Of a stretch of DNA of 64,000 nt, positions 20,048 to 30,147 are shown piece by piece. The position numbers were made by a program, and so were the translations under genes. Location: the NCBI RefSeq assembly GCF_000297395.2, contig NZ_HF570108.1, positions 979,810-1,043,809 on the forward strand. The letters are read 5' to 3'. This DNA comes from Micromonospora lupini str. Lupac 08 (lineage in GTDB: Bacteria > Actinomycetota > Actinomycetes > Mycobacteriales > Micromonosporaceae). Numbering within the stretch: the stretch's first letter is position 1; the number at the start of each line of letters is the position of its first letter. A model generated the notes under the pieces. It made no database searches. It saw only the letters and a program-made list of their open reading frames with translations, and was not told the DNA's origin.

Positions 20048-21907
20048 TCAGACCCGCCAGATCCAGGCGTCGGCGATGCGGGTGGCCGGACCGTACAACT
20101 GCTCCAGGGTCGCCCGCAGGCTGTCGGCGTGCGGCGCGTCGTCGGCCAGCGCCACGCAGGACGCGCCCCAGAAGTCGACGTCCCGGGCGGCCTGCCGGCG
20201 CTGCTCGTCGCCGATGGCCGGCTGGTCGCCGCGGCGGGCGACGTCGGCCAGCAGGGCGGAGGTTGGCTGCTTGAAGGTGCCCATGGCGGCGGTGCCACCG
20301 CGCCCGTACGGGCCGATGAAGAACCCCTCGGGCAGGCCGAACCCGGCGTCGGCGGCGGCCGCCCAGCGCATCGGCCACGGTTCCTTGGGGGTGGGCAGCG
20401 GCACCGGGACCAGCACCCCGCCCGGGCGGACGCACTGCCGCCAGTGCCCGCCGGTGATGAACTCCGGCACGGCGGGCCGCTCGGCGGTCGGCAGCGGGGT
20501 CGGGAAGATCGGCAGCAGGGCCGCGACGACGGCCAGTGGCACCAGCCGTCGTGCCCGGCCGGTGCCGCGCAGGGCCCGGTCGACGGCCAGGACCAGCAGT
20601 GTCGCCACGATCGGAAGCAGTGCCAGGCCGAACCGCATCGGCAGCGCGCCGTCCACCACCGGCAATCCGGCCAGCAGGGCGTACGGGCCGGGCAGTGCGG
20701 TGCGGGTGCCACCGAGAACCACCTCCGGGCCGAGGGAGAGCGTGCCCATCACCAGCGCCGCCACCACGCAGGCGAGCACCAGCCGCCGCCGGCCGGCCCA
20801 GACCGCGCAGGCGGCGGTGACCAGCAGCAGTGGCCAGCCCAGGAAGGTGTTGTACTCGGCGGGGCCGGTGGTCAGCCGGGACGCCTCGTCGCTGCCGGCG
20901 ATCGACAGCGGGGAGACCGCCCACCAGCTGCCGAGGTCGGCCGAGAAGTAGGCCGGGCTGAACATCCCGTCGGCGACGCCCTGCGGCCCGGCGAACTGGA
21001 ACCACAGCGGGTAGCCGAGCACCAGCAGCGCCAGGCCGGCGGCGATCGCCAGCCCGCCGGCGAATCCGGGAAGTGCCCGCCGGGCGAGGTCCCGGTCCGC
21101 GACGGCGTAGCTGACCGCCATCACCAGCAGTGTGACGGCGGAGAGGAAGAGGACCTCCTCGCCGATGAAGACCTGCGCGGTGACGGCCGCGGCCAGCCCG
21201 ACAGCGGAGCTGATCATCCGGCGTCGGTCCGGGCCCGCCGACCGGGCGCGGCCCGTCCCGTCGATTGTCGTGGGGCCGGGATCGGACGCGCGGAGCAGCC
21301 GGACCACCAGCCAGACGATCACCGGCACCAGCCACTGCGCCGTCATGTGCAGGTGGCTGTTGGACTGCGAGATCATGCCCGGTCCGAAGCCGCACAACCC
21401 GCCGCCGAGCGCGGCGGCGAGGCGGTGGGCGCGCAGCGTCCGGTGGAACAGCAGGTACCAGGCGAGGGCGGTGCCGGCCAGGTTGGCGGCGGCGAGCAGC
21501 GCGAAGGTGGTGGGCGCGCCGAGCAGGAGGGTGATCGGCGCGCAGACGACACCGAGCGCGATGACAGTGGTGTTGGCCATCAGGTTGACGCCGTCCGGGG
21601 CGTTGAGCCGGTCGGTGAGCAGATGGAAGTCACCGAGCAGCGCTCTCGCGTCGACCGCCAGGAACCACTCGTAGAGCGTCTGGTCCTCGGGGTTGAGCGC
21701 CAACGTCCGCCCACCCGGGTCGGGCCACAGCCCGTGGGTCAGCCAGCCGGCCAACGCCACCCAGACCACCACGATCAGCAGGTCCGTCCGGTGGCGGCGG
21801 GCGGCGGCCAGCAGCCGGACGGCCCGGGGCCGGCGGATGACCTGATCGTCGAGGCGGAAGACCTGGTCAGGGGCGGCGTCGGGGGCCGTTGGGGCTGCGC
21901 TGCTCAC
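20048..21907 (-). CDS. Large multi-pass membrane protein, GT-C glycosyltransferase-like
   Basis: 619 residues from the GTG read at 21907-21905 (MSSAAPTAPDAAPD). The frame is open for 61 codons further, but that extension runs through the tRNA-Leu gene, so it is rejected. About a dozen transmembrane helices, an early periplasmic loop with DQTLYEWFLA and HLLTDRLNAPDGVNLMANT, then FGPGMISQSNSHLHMTAQW. The long loop after the first helix with acidic residues and the C-terminal soluble domain are the layout of polyprenyl-phosphate-dependent GT-C enzymes. No donor or acceptor can be named. Confidence 0.7.
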   Translation of the reverse strand: MSSAAPTAPDAAPDQVFRLDDQVIRRPRAVRLLAAARRHRTDLLIVVVWVALAGWLTHGLWPDPGGRTLALNPEDQTLYEWFLAVDARALLGDFHLLTDRLNAPDGVNLMANTTVIALGVVCAPITLLLGAPTTFALLAAANLAGTALAWYLLFHRTLRAHRLAAALGGGLCGFGPGMISQSNSHLHMTAQWLVPVIVWLVVRLLRASDPGPTTIDGTGRARSAGPDRRRMISSAVGLAAAVTAQVFIGEEVLFLSAVTLLVMAVSYAVADRDLARRALPGFAGGLAIAAGLALLVLGYPLWFQFAGPQGVADGMFSPAYFSADLGSWWAVSPLSIAGSDEASRLTTGPAEYNTFLGWPLLLVTAACAVWAGRRRLVLACVVAALVMGTLSLGPEVVLGGTRTALPGPYALLAGLPVVDGALPMRFGLALLPIVATLLVLAVDRALRGTGRARRLVPLAVVAALLPIFPTPLPTAERPAVPEFITGGHWRQCVRPGGVLVPVPLPTPKEPWPMRWAAAADAGFGLPEGFFIGPYGRGGTAAMGTFKQPTSALLADVARRGDQPAIGDEQRRQAARDVDFWGASCVALADDAPHADSLRATLEQLYGPATRIADAWIWRV

Positions 21908-22008
21908 GGCATCGACCCTAATGTGGCCAGCCTGGCGGGGTACGCCGGGTCGCCGTCGACCCGCTACGGTGACACTGCACCGTGCGTGTCGGCGCGCGGG
22001 TGCCACCC

Positions 22009-22089
22009 GCCCGGGTGGTGGAAAGGCAGACACGGCCGCCTTAAAAGCGGCTGCCGAAAGGCGTGCGGGTTCGACCCCCGCCCCGGGCA
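22009..22089 (+). tRNA. tRNA-Leu (UAA anticodon)
   Basis: 81-base class II tRNA. Acceptor stem GCCCGGG (22009-22015) with CCCGGGC (22082-22088) and discriminator A22089; anticodon stem GCCGC...GCGGC around loop CTTAAAA (anticodon TAA); long variable arm TGCCGAAAGGCG; T-arm GCGGG-TTCGACC-CCCGC (22065-22081). CCA is not cleanly encoded (ACCCA follows). UUA codons are very rare in such genomes and in Streptomyces this tRNA (bldA) limits developmental genes. Confidence 0.95.
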
Positions 22090-22201
22090 CCCAGCCGCCA
22101 CGGCCTCCGCGTTCCCATTCGTGATCACCAGGAGTGGGCTGGGCAGTTTACTCTTGGAGGGCACGTTCACGTGCAAACGACCCCCTGAGGGAGGCCAGAA
22201 A

Positions 22202-23017
22202 GTGAAGACCTCGAACCCGGTGCTCGCCCGGCTCGGCCAGGCGGCCGAGCGGGAGCGCTCCGCCGGGTACGCACCGACCGGGCCGTACGGACAGCCCGGC
22301 ATTCCCCAGCAGTACCCGTCCCAGGCCGGCTACCCGGCAGCGCCGCCCGCCGTGGCGCCCATGACCGTCGACGACGTGGTCGTCAAGTCGGTCGCGCTGC
22401 TCGGCATCACCGGCATCACCGCCGCGGTCGCCTGGGTGCTCGTGCCCGACGCGCTGGTCCGCACCGCCTGGATCGGCGCGGCGGTGGTCGGCCTGGTGAT
22501 CGGCCTGATCATCTCGTTCTCCCGGATGGCCAACCCGGCGCTCGTCATCGCGTACGCGGTGGTCGAGGGCGTCTTCGTCGGCATGATCAGCAAGGCGTTC
22601 GAGTCTTTCTACGACGGCATCGTGCTCCAGGCCGCCGTAGCGAGCTTCGGCATCTTCTTCCTGATGGCGATGATCTACAAGGCGAAGATCATTCGGGCCA
22701 CCCCGATGTTCGTCAAGGTCGTGACCGCCTCGATCGTCGGCCTGGCGGCCGTCATGCTGATCAACCTGGTGCTGGCGCTGTTCGGCATCAACACGGGCCT
22801 GCGGGACGGCAGCCCGCTGGCGATCGGCTTCAGCCTGGTCTGCATCGTGTTCGCGTCGCTGAACTTCGTGCTCAGCTTCAAGGAGATCGAGGACGGCGTC
22901 CGGATGGGCCTGCCCCAGCGCTACTCCTGGGTGGCCGCGTTCGGCATCCTGGTCAGCCTGGTCTGGCTCTACATCGAGATCCTGCGCCTGCTCAGCTACT
23001 TCCAGGGCGACGACTGA
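22202..23017 (+). CDS. Bax inhibitor-1/YccA family membrane protein (first copy)
   Basis: 271 residues from GTG 22202 (GAGGGAGG upstream). Pro/Gly/Tyr-rich cytoplasmic N-terminus (about 1-55, APTGPYGQPGIPQQYPSQAGYP), then seven membrane helices typical of the actinobacterial Bax1-I branch, with MTVDDVVVKS just before helix 1 and the C-terminal WLYIEILRLLSYFQGDD. Family members are ion-leak channels or regulators of membrane protein quality control; the bacterial role is unclear. A strong terminator separates it from a paralogue 137 bases downstream. Confidence 0.93.
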   Translation: MKTSNPVLARLGQAAERERSAGYAPTGPYGQPGIPQQYPSQAGYPAAPPAVAPMTVDDVVVKSVALLGITGITAAVAWVLVPDALVRTAWIGAAVVGLVIGLIISFSRMANPALVIAYAVVEGVFVGMISKAFESFYDGIVLQAAVASFGIFFLMAMIYKAKIIRATPMFVKVVTASIVGLAAVMLINLVLALFGINTGLRDGSPLAIGFSLVCIVFASLNFVLSFKEIEDGVRMGLPQRYSWVAAFGILVSLVWLYIEILRLLSYFQGDD

Positions 23018-23034
23018 CAGTCGTCCGCTCTGCC

Positions 23035-23074
23035 GACGGCGCCCGTCCCCGCTCTGGTGGGGGCGGGCGCCGTC
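23035..23074 (+). terminator. Terminator between the two BI-1 genes
   Basis: 16-base arms GACGGCGCCCGTCCCC (23035-23050) and 23059-23074 pair throughout with one G-T, loop of 8. It ends the first copy, so the second copy likely has its own promoter in 23075-23150. Confidence 0.75.
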
Positions 23075-23153
23075 GTCCGCGCCGTTTCACCGCCACCGCC
23101 GGTCCGGGCGGGGCAGAGTGACTGCGGGGGGTACGCGGGCGGAGGAGGCGACG

Positions 23154-23912
23154 GTGCGCAGCAACAACCCGGTGCTCAACCGGCTGGACGAGACCGGCCG
23201 GTTGGAGTCCCGGGTGGTCAGCTCCCGCGACGTCGAGCCGATGACCGTCGACGACGTGGTGCTGCGTACCGTCGGGTTGCTCCTGCTCACCGGCGTGGCC
23301 GCCGCGGTGTCCTGGGCGGTGGTGCCCGACGCGGCGTGGCTCGGGGCCGCGCTCGCCGGCAGCGCCCTGGCCTCGATCGCGCTGGTCCTGGTCATCTCGC
23401 TGCGGGCGATCACCAACCCGGTGCCGATCGTCGGTTACGCGTTGCTCCAGGGGCTCCTGCTGGGGGTGGCCAGTCGCGCCTTCGAGCAGGTCTACCCGGG
23501 GATCGTGGTGCAGGCGGTGGCCGGTACCTTCGGCGTCTTCCTCGGCATGGCGGCGCTGTACCGGGCGCGGGTGATCCGTGCGACGCCCCGGCTGGCCCGA
23601 CTGGTGATCGGCACGCTGCTCGGCATCGCCGTGCTCAGCGTGGTCAACCTGGTGTCGTACCTGATCTCCGGGCGGCCGGGGTTGGAGGTCTACAGCGTCA
23701 GCGGGAAGGTCGGCTGGCTGCCGTACGCCTTCTCGGTGGTGGCGATCATCGCCGGCGCGTTCAGCTTCATCCTCGACTTCGACCTCGTCGAGCGTTCGGT
23801 GCGCGACGGCCGACCCCGCCGGTACGCGTGGCTGAGCGCGTTCGGCCTGCTCACCGGCCTGGTTTTCCTCTACTGGCAGTTGCTACGGCTGCTCAGCTAC
23901 CTGCGCCGCTGA
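23154..23912 (+). CDS. Bax inhibitor-1/YccA family membrane protein (second copy)
   Basis: 252 residues. GTG 23154 is chosen over GTG 23118 because GGAGGAGG lies 5 bases before it and it then begins MRSNNPVLNRL, parallel to the first copy (MKTSNPVLARL). Both share MTVDDVV before helix 1, seven helices and the end LRLLSYL. This copy lacks the Pro/Tyr-rich tail, having only a short charged linker. A tandem duplication with divergence is the simplest explanation. Confidence 0.92.
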   Translation: MRSNNPVLNRLDETGRLESRVVSSRDVEPMTVDDVVLRTVGLLLLTGVAAAVSWAVVPDAAWLGAALAGSALASIALVLVISLRAITNPVPIVGYALLQGLLLGVASRAFEQVYPGIVVQAVAGTFGVFLGMAALYRARVIRATPRLARLVIGTLLGIAVLSVVNLVSYLISGRPGLEVYSVSGKVGWLPYAFSVVAIIAGAFSFILDFDLVERSVRDGRPRRYAWLSAFGLLTGLVFLYWQLLRLLSYLRR

Positions 23913-23957
23913 CCGGCCTGGGTGTCGACGCACGGGTCGGCCGTAGACTCGGCGGCG

Positions 23958-24278
23958 ATGAGCGCAGCGGAGTTGGAGCGGGCCGTGCAGTTGCTGGTCC
24001 GCCAGGTCGGGCACTGGGAGCAGCCGCGCTGGGCGGCGGCCGCGACCACCGGCAACGTGCCCCGCGCCGACCTGGTGCACCGGCTGGTTCAGGAGATCGC
24101 CAATCTGGCCGCCGATGCCGAGGGACAGCCGCGCCGGACCGTGCCTCGGCTGGACAACGACCTGGCCCTGCCCGATCAGGTGCGGGTGGTGGCGGCCGAC
24201 CTGCTGGCCGCCGGGGCCGACGCGGAGGTGCTGGCGCGGGCCGCCGCCGAGGTCACGGCGACCCGCGGCGCGCTCTGA
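23958..24278 (+). CDS. Small conserved-looking cytoplasmic protein
   Basis: 106 residues from ATG 23958. Helical, charged: MSAAELERAVQLLVRQVGHW, a middle stretch TTGNVPRADLVHRLVQEIANLAA and an Ala-rich C-terminal helix. No signal peptide, membrane helix or known domain. It is convergent with the thiolase gene. The codon composition matches its neighbours, supporting a real gene; function unknown. Confidence 0.65.
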   Translation: MSAAELERAVQLLVRQVGHWEQPRWAAAATTGNVPRADLVHRLVQEIANLAADAEGQPRRTVPRLDNDLALPDQVRVVAADLLAAGADAEVLARAAAEVTATRGAL

Positions 24279-24316
24279 GGCCCACTCCGCGAGCCGCGGG
24301 TCAGGCCGGCGTCAGC

Positions 24317-25579
24317 TCAGCTCAGGCGTTCGAGCACCATGGCCATGCCCTGGCCGCCGCCGACGCACATGGTCTCCAGACCGATGGTCTTGTCGTGCCA
24401 CTCCAGCGAGTTGAGCAGGGTGCCGGTGATCCGGGCGCCGGTCATGCCGAACGGGTGGCCGACAGCGATCGCGCCGCCCATGACGTTCAGCTTCTCCTCC
24501 GGGATGCCCAACTGGCGGTAGGAGGGGATGACCTGGGCGGCGAACGCCTCGTTGATCTCGACGAGGTCGACGTCGTCGATGGTCATGCCGGCCCGGCGCA
24601 GAGCCTGCCGGGACGCCTCGACCGGCCCGAGGCCCATGATCTCCGGCGACAACGCGGTCACGCCTGTGGAGACGATCCGGGCCAGCGGGGTCAGTCCCAG
24701 CTCCTCGGCCCGCTGGGCGCTCATCACGACCACGGCGGCCGCGCCGTCGTTGAGGGGGCAGCAGTTGCCCGCGGTGATCCGGCCGTCCGGGCGGAACACC
24801 GGCTTCAGGCCGGCGACCGCGTCCAGGGTGACGCCCGCGCGGGGGCCGTCGTCGGTGCTCACCACGGTGCCGTCCGGCGTGGTGACGGGAGTGATCTCCC
24901 GGGCCCAGAAGCCGTCGGCGATGGCCTTCTCGGCGAGGTTCTGACTGCGGACGCCGAGCTCGTCCATGTCGGCGCGGGTGACGTCGTACACCTGGGCCAG
25001 GTTCTCCGCGGTCTGCCCCATGGTCAGGTAGATGTCCGGCAGGTCGCCGGCCTCGCGCGGATCGGTCCACACCTCGGCGCCGCCCTGCGCGCGACGCTTC
25101 GAGCGCTCGGCGGCCGCCGCGAAGCGCGGGTTCTCCCACCTGCCGCCGACCAGCGCCTGAGCCTCCGGTGGCAGACCGTCGGAGCTGCCGCGGGCGTAGC
25201 GGGAGACCATCTCGACGCCTGCGGAGACGAACACGTCGCCCTCTCCGGCGCGGATGGCGTGCAACGCCATCCGGGTGGTCTGCAACGAGGAGGCGCAGTA
25301 GCGGGTAAGCGTGGCGCCGGGAACGGTGTCCAGCCCGAGGAGGGTGGCCACCACGCGGGCCATGTTGAAGCCCTGCTCACCGCCGGGCAGGCCGCACCCG
25401 AGGTAGATGTCGTCGATGGTGGTCGGGTCGAGTTGGGGGATCTTGTCCAGGGCGGCCTGGACGATTGTTGCGGCGAGGTCGTCGGAGCGGACATCGCGCA
25501 GGGACCCCTTGTGCGCCCGGCCGATGGGGGAGCGGGCGGTAGCGACGATGACGGCGTCGCGGGACGACTCAATCGGCAT
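24317..25579 (-). CDS. Acetyl-CoA C-acyltransferase (thiolase)
   Basis: 420 residues. Catalytic Cys95 in [25 protein letters not shown] (about 344-350), His in [14 protein letters not shown] (about 370) and the second Cys405 in [10 protein letters not shown] complete the thiolase active site. It splits 3-ketoacyl-CoA in beta-oxidation, or condenses acetyl-CoA; sequence alone does not settle direction. Gene order thiolase-SGNH-SGNH-cbs resembles Rv1074c (fadA3) to Rv1077. It is transcribed in the same direction as the SGNH genes, 68 bases downstream of them. Confidence 0.94.
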   Translation of the reverse strand: MPIESSRDAVIVATARSPIGRAHKGSLRDVRSDDLAATIVQAALDKIPQLDPTTIDDIYLGCGLPGGEQGFNMARVVATLLGLDTVPGATLTRYCASSLQTTRMALHAIRAGEGDVFVSAGVEMVSRYARGSSDGLPPEAQALVGGRWENPRFAAAAERSKRRAQGGAEVWTDPREAGDLPDIYLTMGQTAENLAQVYDVTRADMDELGVRSQNLAEKAIADGFWAREITPVTTPDGTVVSTDDGPRAGVTLDAVAGLKPVFRPDGRITAGNCCPLNDGAAAVVVMSAQRAEELGLTPLARIVSTGVTALSPEIMGLGPVEASRQALRRAGMTIDDVDLVEINEAFAAQVIPSYRQLGIPEEKLNVMGGAIAVGHPFGMTGARITGTLLNSLEWHDKTIGLETMCVGGGQGMAMVLERLS

Positions 25580-25647
25580 GAGCCAACGTTAACCCGCCGG
25601 TAACATGGCGCGGAAGAAGCAGGCGTGGCGGGAAATGTCACCCCGGC

Positions 25648-26460
25648 CTAGCGTCGGGAGGCGACCGCCGCGGCGGCCGCTACGGCCGGCAGCAGGGCGT
25701 GCGCCCACACCCGGTAGCCGTCGGCGGAGGGGTGGAAGCCGTCGTGGCAGAGCGTCCCCGCGTCGGCCCGGAAGACGGGCCCGGTCTCGGTGGCCAGGTC
25801 GACCACCGCGCCGCCCGCCTCCAGCACCGCCGTGGTCTGCGCGCGGGCCATCCGCCGTCCGGACCAGCCGACCAGCTGACGCAGCGGCGGCGCGATGGCG
25901 CGTACGGCGCCGAGGTCGGGGCAGGTGCCCACGACCACCTCGACCCGTGCCTCCCGCAGCCGGTGCACCGCCGCCGCGAGGTAGGCGGACGCGTCGGCGG
26001 GCCGGCGCAGCCCGGTGGCGTCGTTCGCGCCGATCAGGATCAACGCCACGTCGGGCCGCTCGCCGAGCAGGGCCCGGGCGACCTGGGTGGCCAGGTCCGT
26101 CGAGCGGGACCCGGAGACGCCGACGCTGGACAGGTGCACCCGCCGGCCGGTCGGGCCCTCGGCGAGCAGGTTCGCCAACTGTCCGCCGATGGTGTCCTCG
26201 AGGCGGTCGACGCCCACCCCCAACGCCGACGAGTCACCGAGCAGCACCAGCCGCAGCGGCGCGGCGTCGGCCCGACCGATGGTGGCCCGCAACGCCAGCC
26301 CCAGCTCCGGCTCGGCGTACCGCCGGTGGCGCGCGACGAACGCCTCACCGGCCAGGACTGCGGCGCCGCCCACCGTGCCGGCGAGCAGCGAGAGCGCCGC
26401 CGCCCGACCCAGTCGGCCGGGAAGACCGGCGGTCACGCCTCGCTCGCTGCGCTCGTTCAT
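25648..26460 (-). CDS. SGNH/GDSL hydrolase, second in pair
   Basis: 270 residues from ATG at 26460-26458, overlapping the upstream SGNH gene's stop by 4 bases. One N-terminal membrane anchor (about 20-40), then block I LLGDSSALGVG with nucleophile Ser77, block III GAND, and block V DGFHPSADGY carrying Asp/His. It acts probably on an extracytoplasmic ester or lipid. Its first codons (MNERSERG) match a dispersed repeat string (see findings), so the native start may differ. Confidence 0.88.
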   Translation of the reverse strand: MNERSERGVTAGLPGRLGRAAALSLLAGTVGGAAVLAGEAFVARHRRYAEPELGLALRATIGRADAAPLRLVLLGDSSALGVGVDRLEDTIGGQLANLLAEGPTGRRVHLSSVGVSGSRSTDLATQVARALLGERPDVALILIGANDATGLRRPADASAYLAAAVHRLREARVEVVVGTCPDLGAVRAIAPPLRQLVGWSGRRMARAQTTAVLEAGGAVVDLATETGPVFRADAGTLCHDGFHPSADGYRVWAHALLPAVAAAAAVASRR

Positions 26461-27509
26461 GCCAGTCCCTCCACTGTCGAGGTGTCCGTAGCGGAGCCGG
26501 GTTGCGGCACCGTGTTGACACCGAAGAACGCCCGGCGACGCAACTGCGCCCACCGACCGGCCGGCCCTCGGTCGCGGCCCCGGACCTGGGTGCCGCTGAC
26601 CTCGGTCCCGGCGTGCCGGGCCGCCTCCTGCGCGGCCTTTGGCAGCGACCGTACGCCCTCGCCCCGCGCCGGTGTGGCCCGTCGTTCCTGCCCCGAGCCG
26701 AGCGCCGAGAGCATCGTCGGCAGCAGAGCCGCGGCGGCCATCGCGTACCCCTCGGCGGACGGGTGGAACCGGTCCCAGGCGAACATTCGGTGCGGTTCGG
26801 CGACGAACCGTGGGCCGAGCAGGTCGCCGAGGGACACCGTCCAGCCGCCCGCCTCGACCACCGCCACCGTCTGGGCGGCGGCGAGCTGGCGGCTCCACCG
26901 GTGCGCCAGCCAGCGCAGCGGTGGTTGGATCGGCCGGATCGCGCCGAGGTCGGGGCAGGTGCCGACGACGACCTCGCAGCCGGCGTCACGCAGCGCGTGG
27001 ACCGCCTCGACCAGGTAGCGCACCGCCAGGCCGCGTGGCGTGCGGTTGGTGATGTCGTTGCCGCCGATCAGGATCACCGCGATGTCCGGCGCGCACTCCA
27101 ACGCCGCCTCCACCTGGTGCCGGAGCGCCGCGGAGATGGCGCCGACCACCGCGAAGCGGCGCACCAGGACCGGCCGGTGCAGCCGCCGGGACAGCCCGGT
27201 GGCCAGCAGCGCCCCGGGTGTCTCCCGGCGGCGGTGCACCCCGTAGCCGGCAGCCGACGAGTCGCCGAGCACGACCATGGTGAGCGGGGGTCCGGGGAAC
27301 TTCGCGCCGTACATCCCGTCGCAGCGCGGCGGCGGGGCCTCGGCCATCGGGATCGTGCGCCGGGCCTGGCGGGCCTGGCCGAGCAGCACCCCGCCGGTCG
27401 CCATCGCGGCCGCCGCGGTGGCGCCCGTCCCGATGGCCGCCAGCCGGGCGATCCGCCAGGCGTGCCGCCAGCGCGGACCAACGGGTACGACAGAACCAGC
27501 CACCCCCAT
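26457..27509 (-). CDS. SGNH/GDSL hydrolase, first in pair
   Basis: 350 residues. N-terminal anchor (about 20-45), block I VLGDSSAAGYG with Ser84, block III GGND, VGTCPDLGAIRPI shared almost word for word with its partner, and block V DRFHPSAEGY. It differs from the partner by a basic, disordered C-terminal extension of about 70 residues (GQERRATPARGEG onwards). The two are tandem duplicates with a 4-base overlap, so made together. Mycobacteria keep one such gene (Rv1075c) here. Confidence 0.88.
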   Translation of the reverse strand: MGVAGSVVPVGPRWRHAWRIARLAAIGTGATAAAAMATGGVLLGQARQARRTIPMAEAPPPRCDGMYGAKFPGPPLTMVVLGDSSAAGYGVHRRRETPGALLATGLSRRLHRPVLVRRFAVVGAISAALRHQVEAALECAPDIAVILIGGNDITNRTPRGLAVRYLVEAVHALRDAGCEVVVGTCPDLGAIRPIQPPLRWLAHRWSRQLAAAQTVAVVEAGGWTVSLGDLLGPRFVAEPHRMFAWDRFHPSAEGYAMAAAALLPTMLSALGSGQERRATPARGEGVRSLPKAAQEAARHAGTEVSGTQVRGRDRGPAGRWAQLRRRAFFGVNTVPQPGSATDTSTVEGLA

Positions 27510-27659
27510 ATGCCGACATTATCGCGCCGGCCCGACACACCGCTGTCGTCGTCCCGGCTCGGGAGTGCCTGGAAACCGACGCGACGGGGTACTTCTCAGG
27601 TGGAGGCCGGCCGACTTGCGCCGACCCGCCACGCTGATCCGGCGGAGAGGAGCGCGACG

Positions 27660-28016
27660 ATGGGGAAGACACTGAAGCGCAGCGCGGCGTTCACGGCCCT
27701 GGCGCGGGCACTGATGGCGGGGGCGCGCGGCGGGCCCTCGCTGGGCACCCGACTGGCGGCGCTGCCCCGGATGATCCGCGCCACGACCCGGGGGGAGTAC
27801 GACGGTGGCCTGCGGCTGGCGCTGATGACGGCGGCCACGGCGTACATCGTCTCGCCCATCGACCTGCTGCCGGAGATCCCGCTGGCGATCTTCGGGCTGG
27901 CCGACGACGCGGTGATGGTCACCTGGTTGGCGGGCAGCGTGCTCGCCGAGACGGACCGATTCCTCGAGTGGGAGGCGCGACGCAGCTCGGTCATCCCCGG
28001 GGGGCTGGTGCCCTGA
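27660..28016 (+). CDS. DUF1232 (YkvA-like) membrane protein
   Basis: 118 residues from ATG 27660 with GGAGAGG upstream. Basic N-terminus, then the DUF1232 core AYIVSPIDLLPEIPLAIFGL (about 62-81) followed by ADDAVMVTWLAGSVLAE. The SPIDLLPE motif is the family hallmark. Function unknown; one or two membrane-associated helices. It is 72 bases ahead of cbs in the same direction. Confidence 0.88.
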   Translation: MGKTLKRSAAFTALARALMAGARGGPSLGTRLAALPRMIRATTRGEYDGGLRLALMTAATAYIVSPIDLLPEIPLAIFGLADDAVMVTWLAGSVLAETDRFLEWEARRSSVIPGGLVP

Positions 28017-28088
28017 CGGCACGTACGCTGGTCGGCGAGGATTCGTCTGCCCGGCCGCCGTCGCCGGCGCCGCAACGAAGGGCACACC

Positions 28089-29459
<1,371 letters not shown>

Positions 29460-29511
29460 TCCCTTCCCGGCCCGTCCTGGCTACCGCCCGCAGCACCGGG
29501 TGTCCCTGCGC

Positions 29512-29600
29512 CGTCCTTTGCTCTGCTTCACTCCACGCACCAGCGAGTGTCCGGTAATCGGACATCCGCTGGTGCGCATGGTGAAGCAGAGCAAAGGACG
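29512..29600. repeat. 89-base near-perfect palindrome (CTTTGCTCTGCTT family)
   Basis: Outer arms CGTCCTTTGCTCTGCTTCAC (29512-29531) and 29581-29600 are perfect 20-bp complements; after a few unpaired bases, inner arms starting CGCACCAGCG (left) and ending CGCTGGTGCG (right) add about 18 bp with two mismatches, leaving a very small loop. It lies between the convergent cbs and GNAT genes and could stop both. The same outer arm recurs at 63947 near the window end. Confidence 0.85.
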
Positions 29601-29637
29601 TGCGGCGGGGGTGGGCTCCGGCGGGCGGAGGCGGTGC

Positions 29638-30147
29638 TCAGAGCGGACGGGCGTAGCGCAACTGGCGGGTCGGCGCCGATCCGATCGCCTCGTCCCGTTC
29701 GTCCCCGGTCCGGGTCCAGCCGCCGCGCTCGTAGAAGGCGCGGGCGTGGGCGTTGTCGCGCAGCACCCAGAGCACCGCACGACGCCAACCGAGGGCGCGC
29801 ATCGCGTCCAGGGCGTCCACCATCAACAGGCGGCCGGTGCCCCGACCCTGCTCGGCCGGCTCCAGGTGGATCGCGTTGAGCAGCCCGGTCGCGGGGTCGT
29901 CCTCGTCGTCCGGGCCCACGTAACTGAACCCGACGAGCGCTTCCGCGCGCTCGGCGACGGTCAGCCGGTGGGTGTCCCGCTCCCACTGCCACCGTTCGGC
30001 CCAGTACCGCCCCATCGCCTCCGGCGTGGGGTCGGCCAGTGCCTCGGGCGGCAGAAAGGCGGAGTACGCGGCGACCCGGGAGCGCTGGTGCATGGCGCCC
30101 ACCGCCATCAGGTCGTCACCGGTCGCGGGGCGGAGCGTGACGGTCAC
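29638..30147 (-). CDS. GNAT-family N-acetyltransferase
   Basis: 169 residues. GNAT fold: N-terminal [20 protein letters not shown], central [12 protein letters not shown], the acetyl-CoA loop [20 protein letters not shown] (about 105-124) and the C-terminal [21 protein letters not shown]. The substrate is not predictable. Its ATG overlaps the rnz stop by 4 bases (ATGA), so it is the second gene of the rnz operon. Confidence 0.9.
   Translation of the reverse strand: MTVTLRPATGDDLMAVGAMHQRSRVAAYSAFLPPEALADPTPEAMGRYWAERWQWERDTHRLTVAERAEALVGFSYVGPDDEDDPATGLLNAIHLEPAEQGRGTGRLLMVDALDAMRALGWRRAVLWVLRDNAHARAFYERGGWTRTGDERDEAIGSAPTRQLRYARPL

Noticed and set aside
21908..22090. N-terminal extension of the 20048-21907 membrane protein.
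   Set aside because: It would read antisense through the whole tRNA-Leu gene and is low-complexity Arg/Pro sequence.
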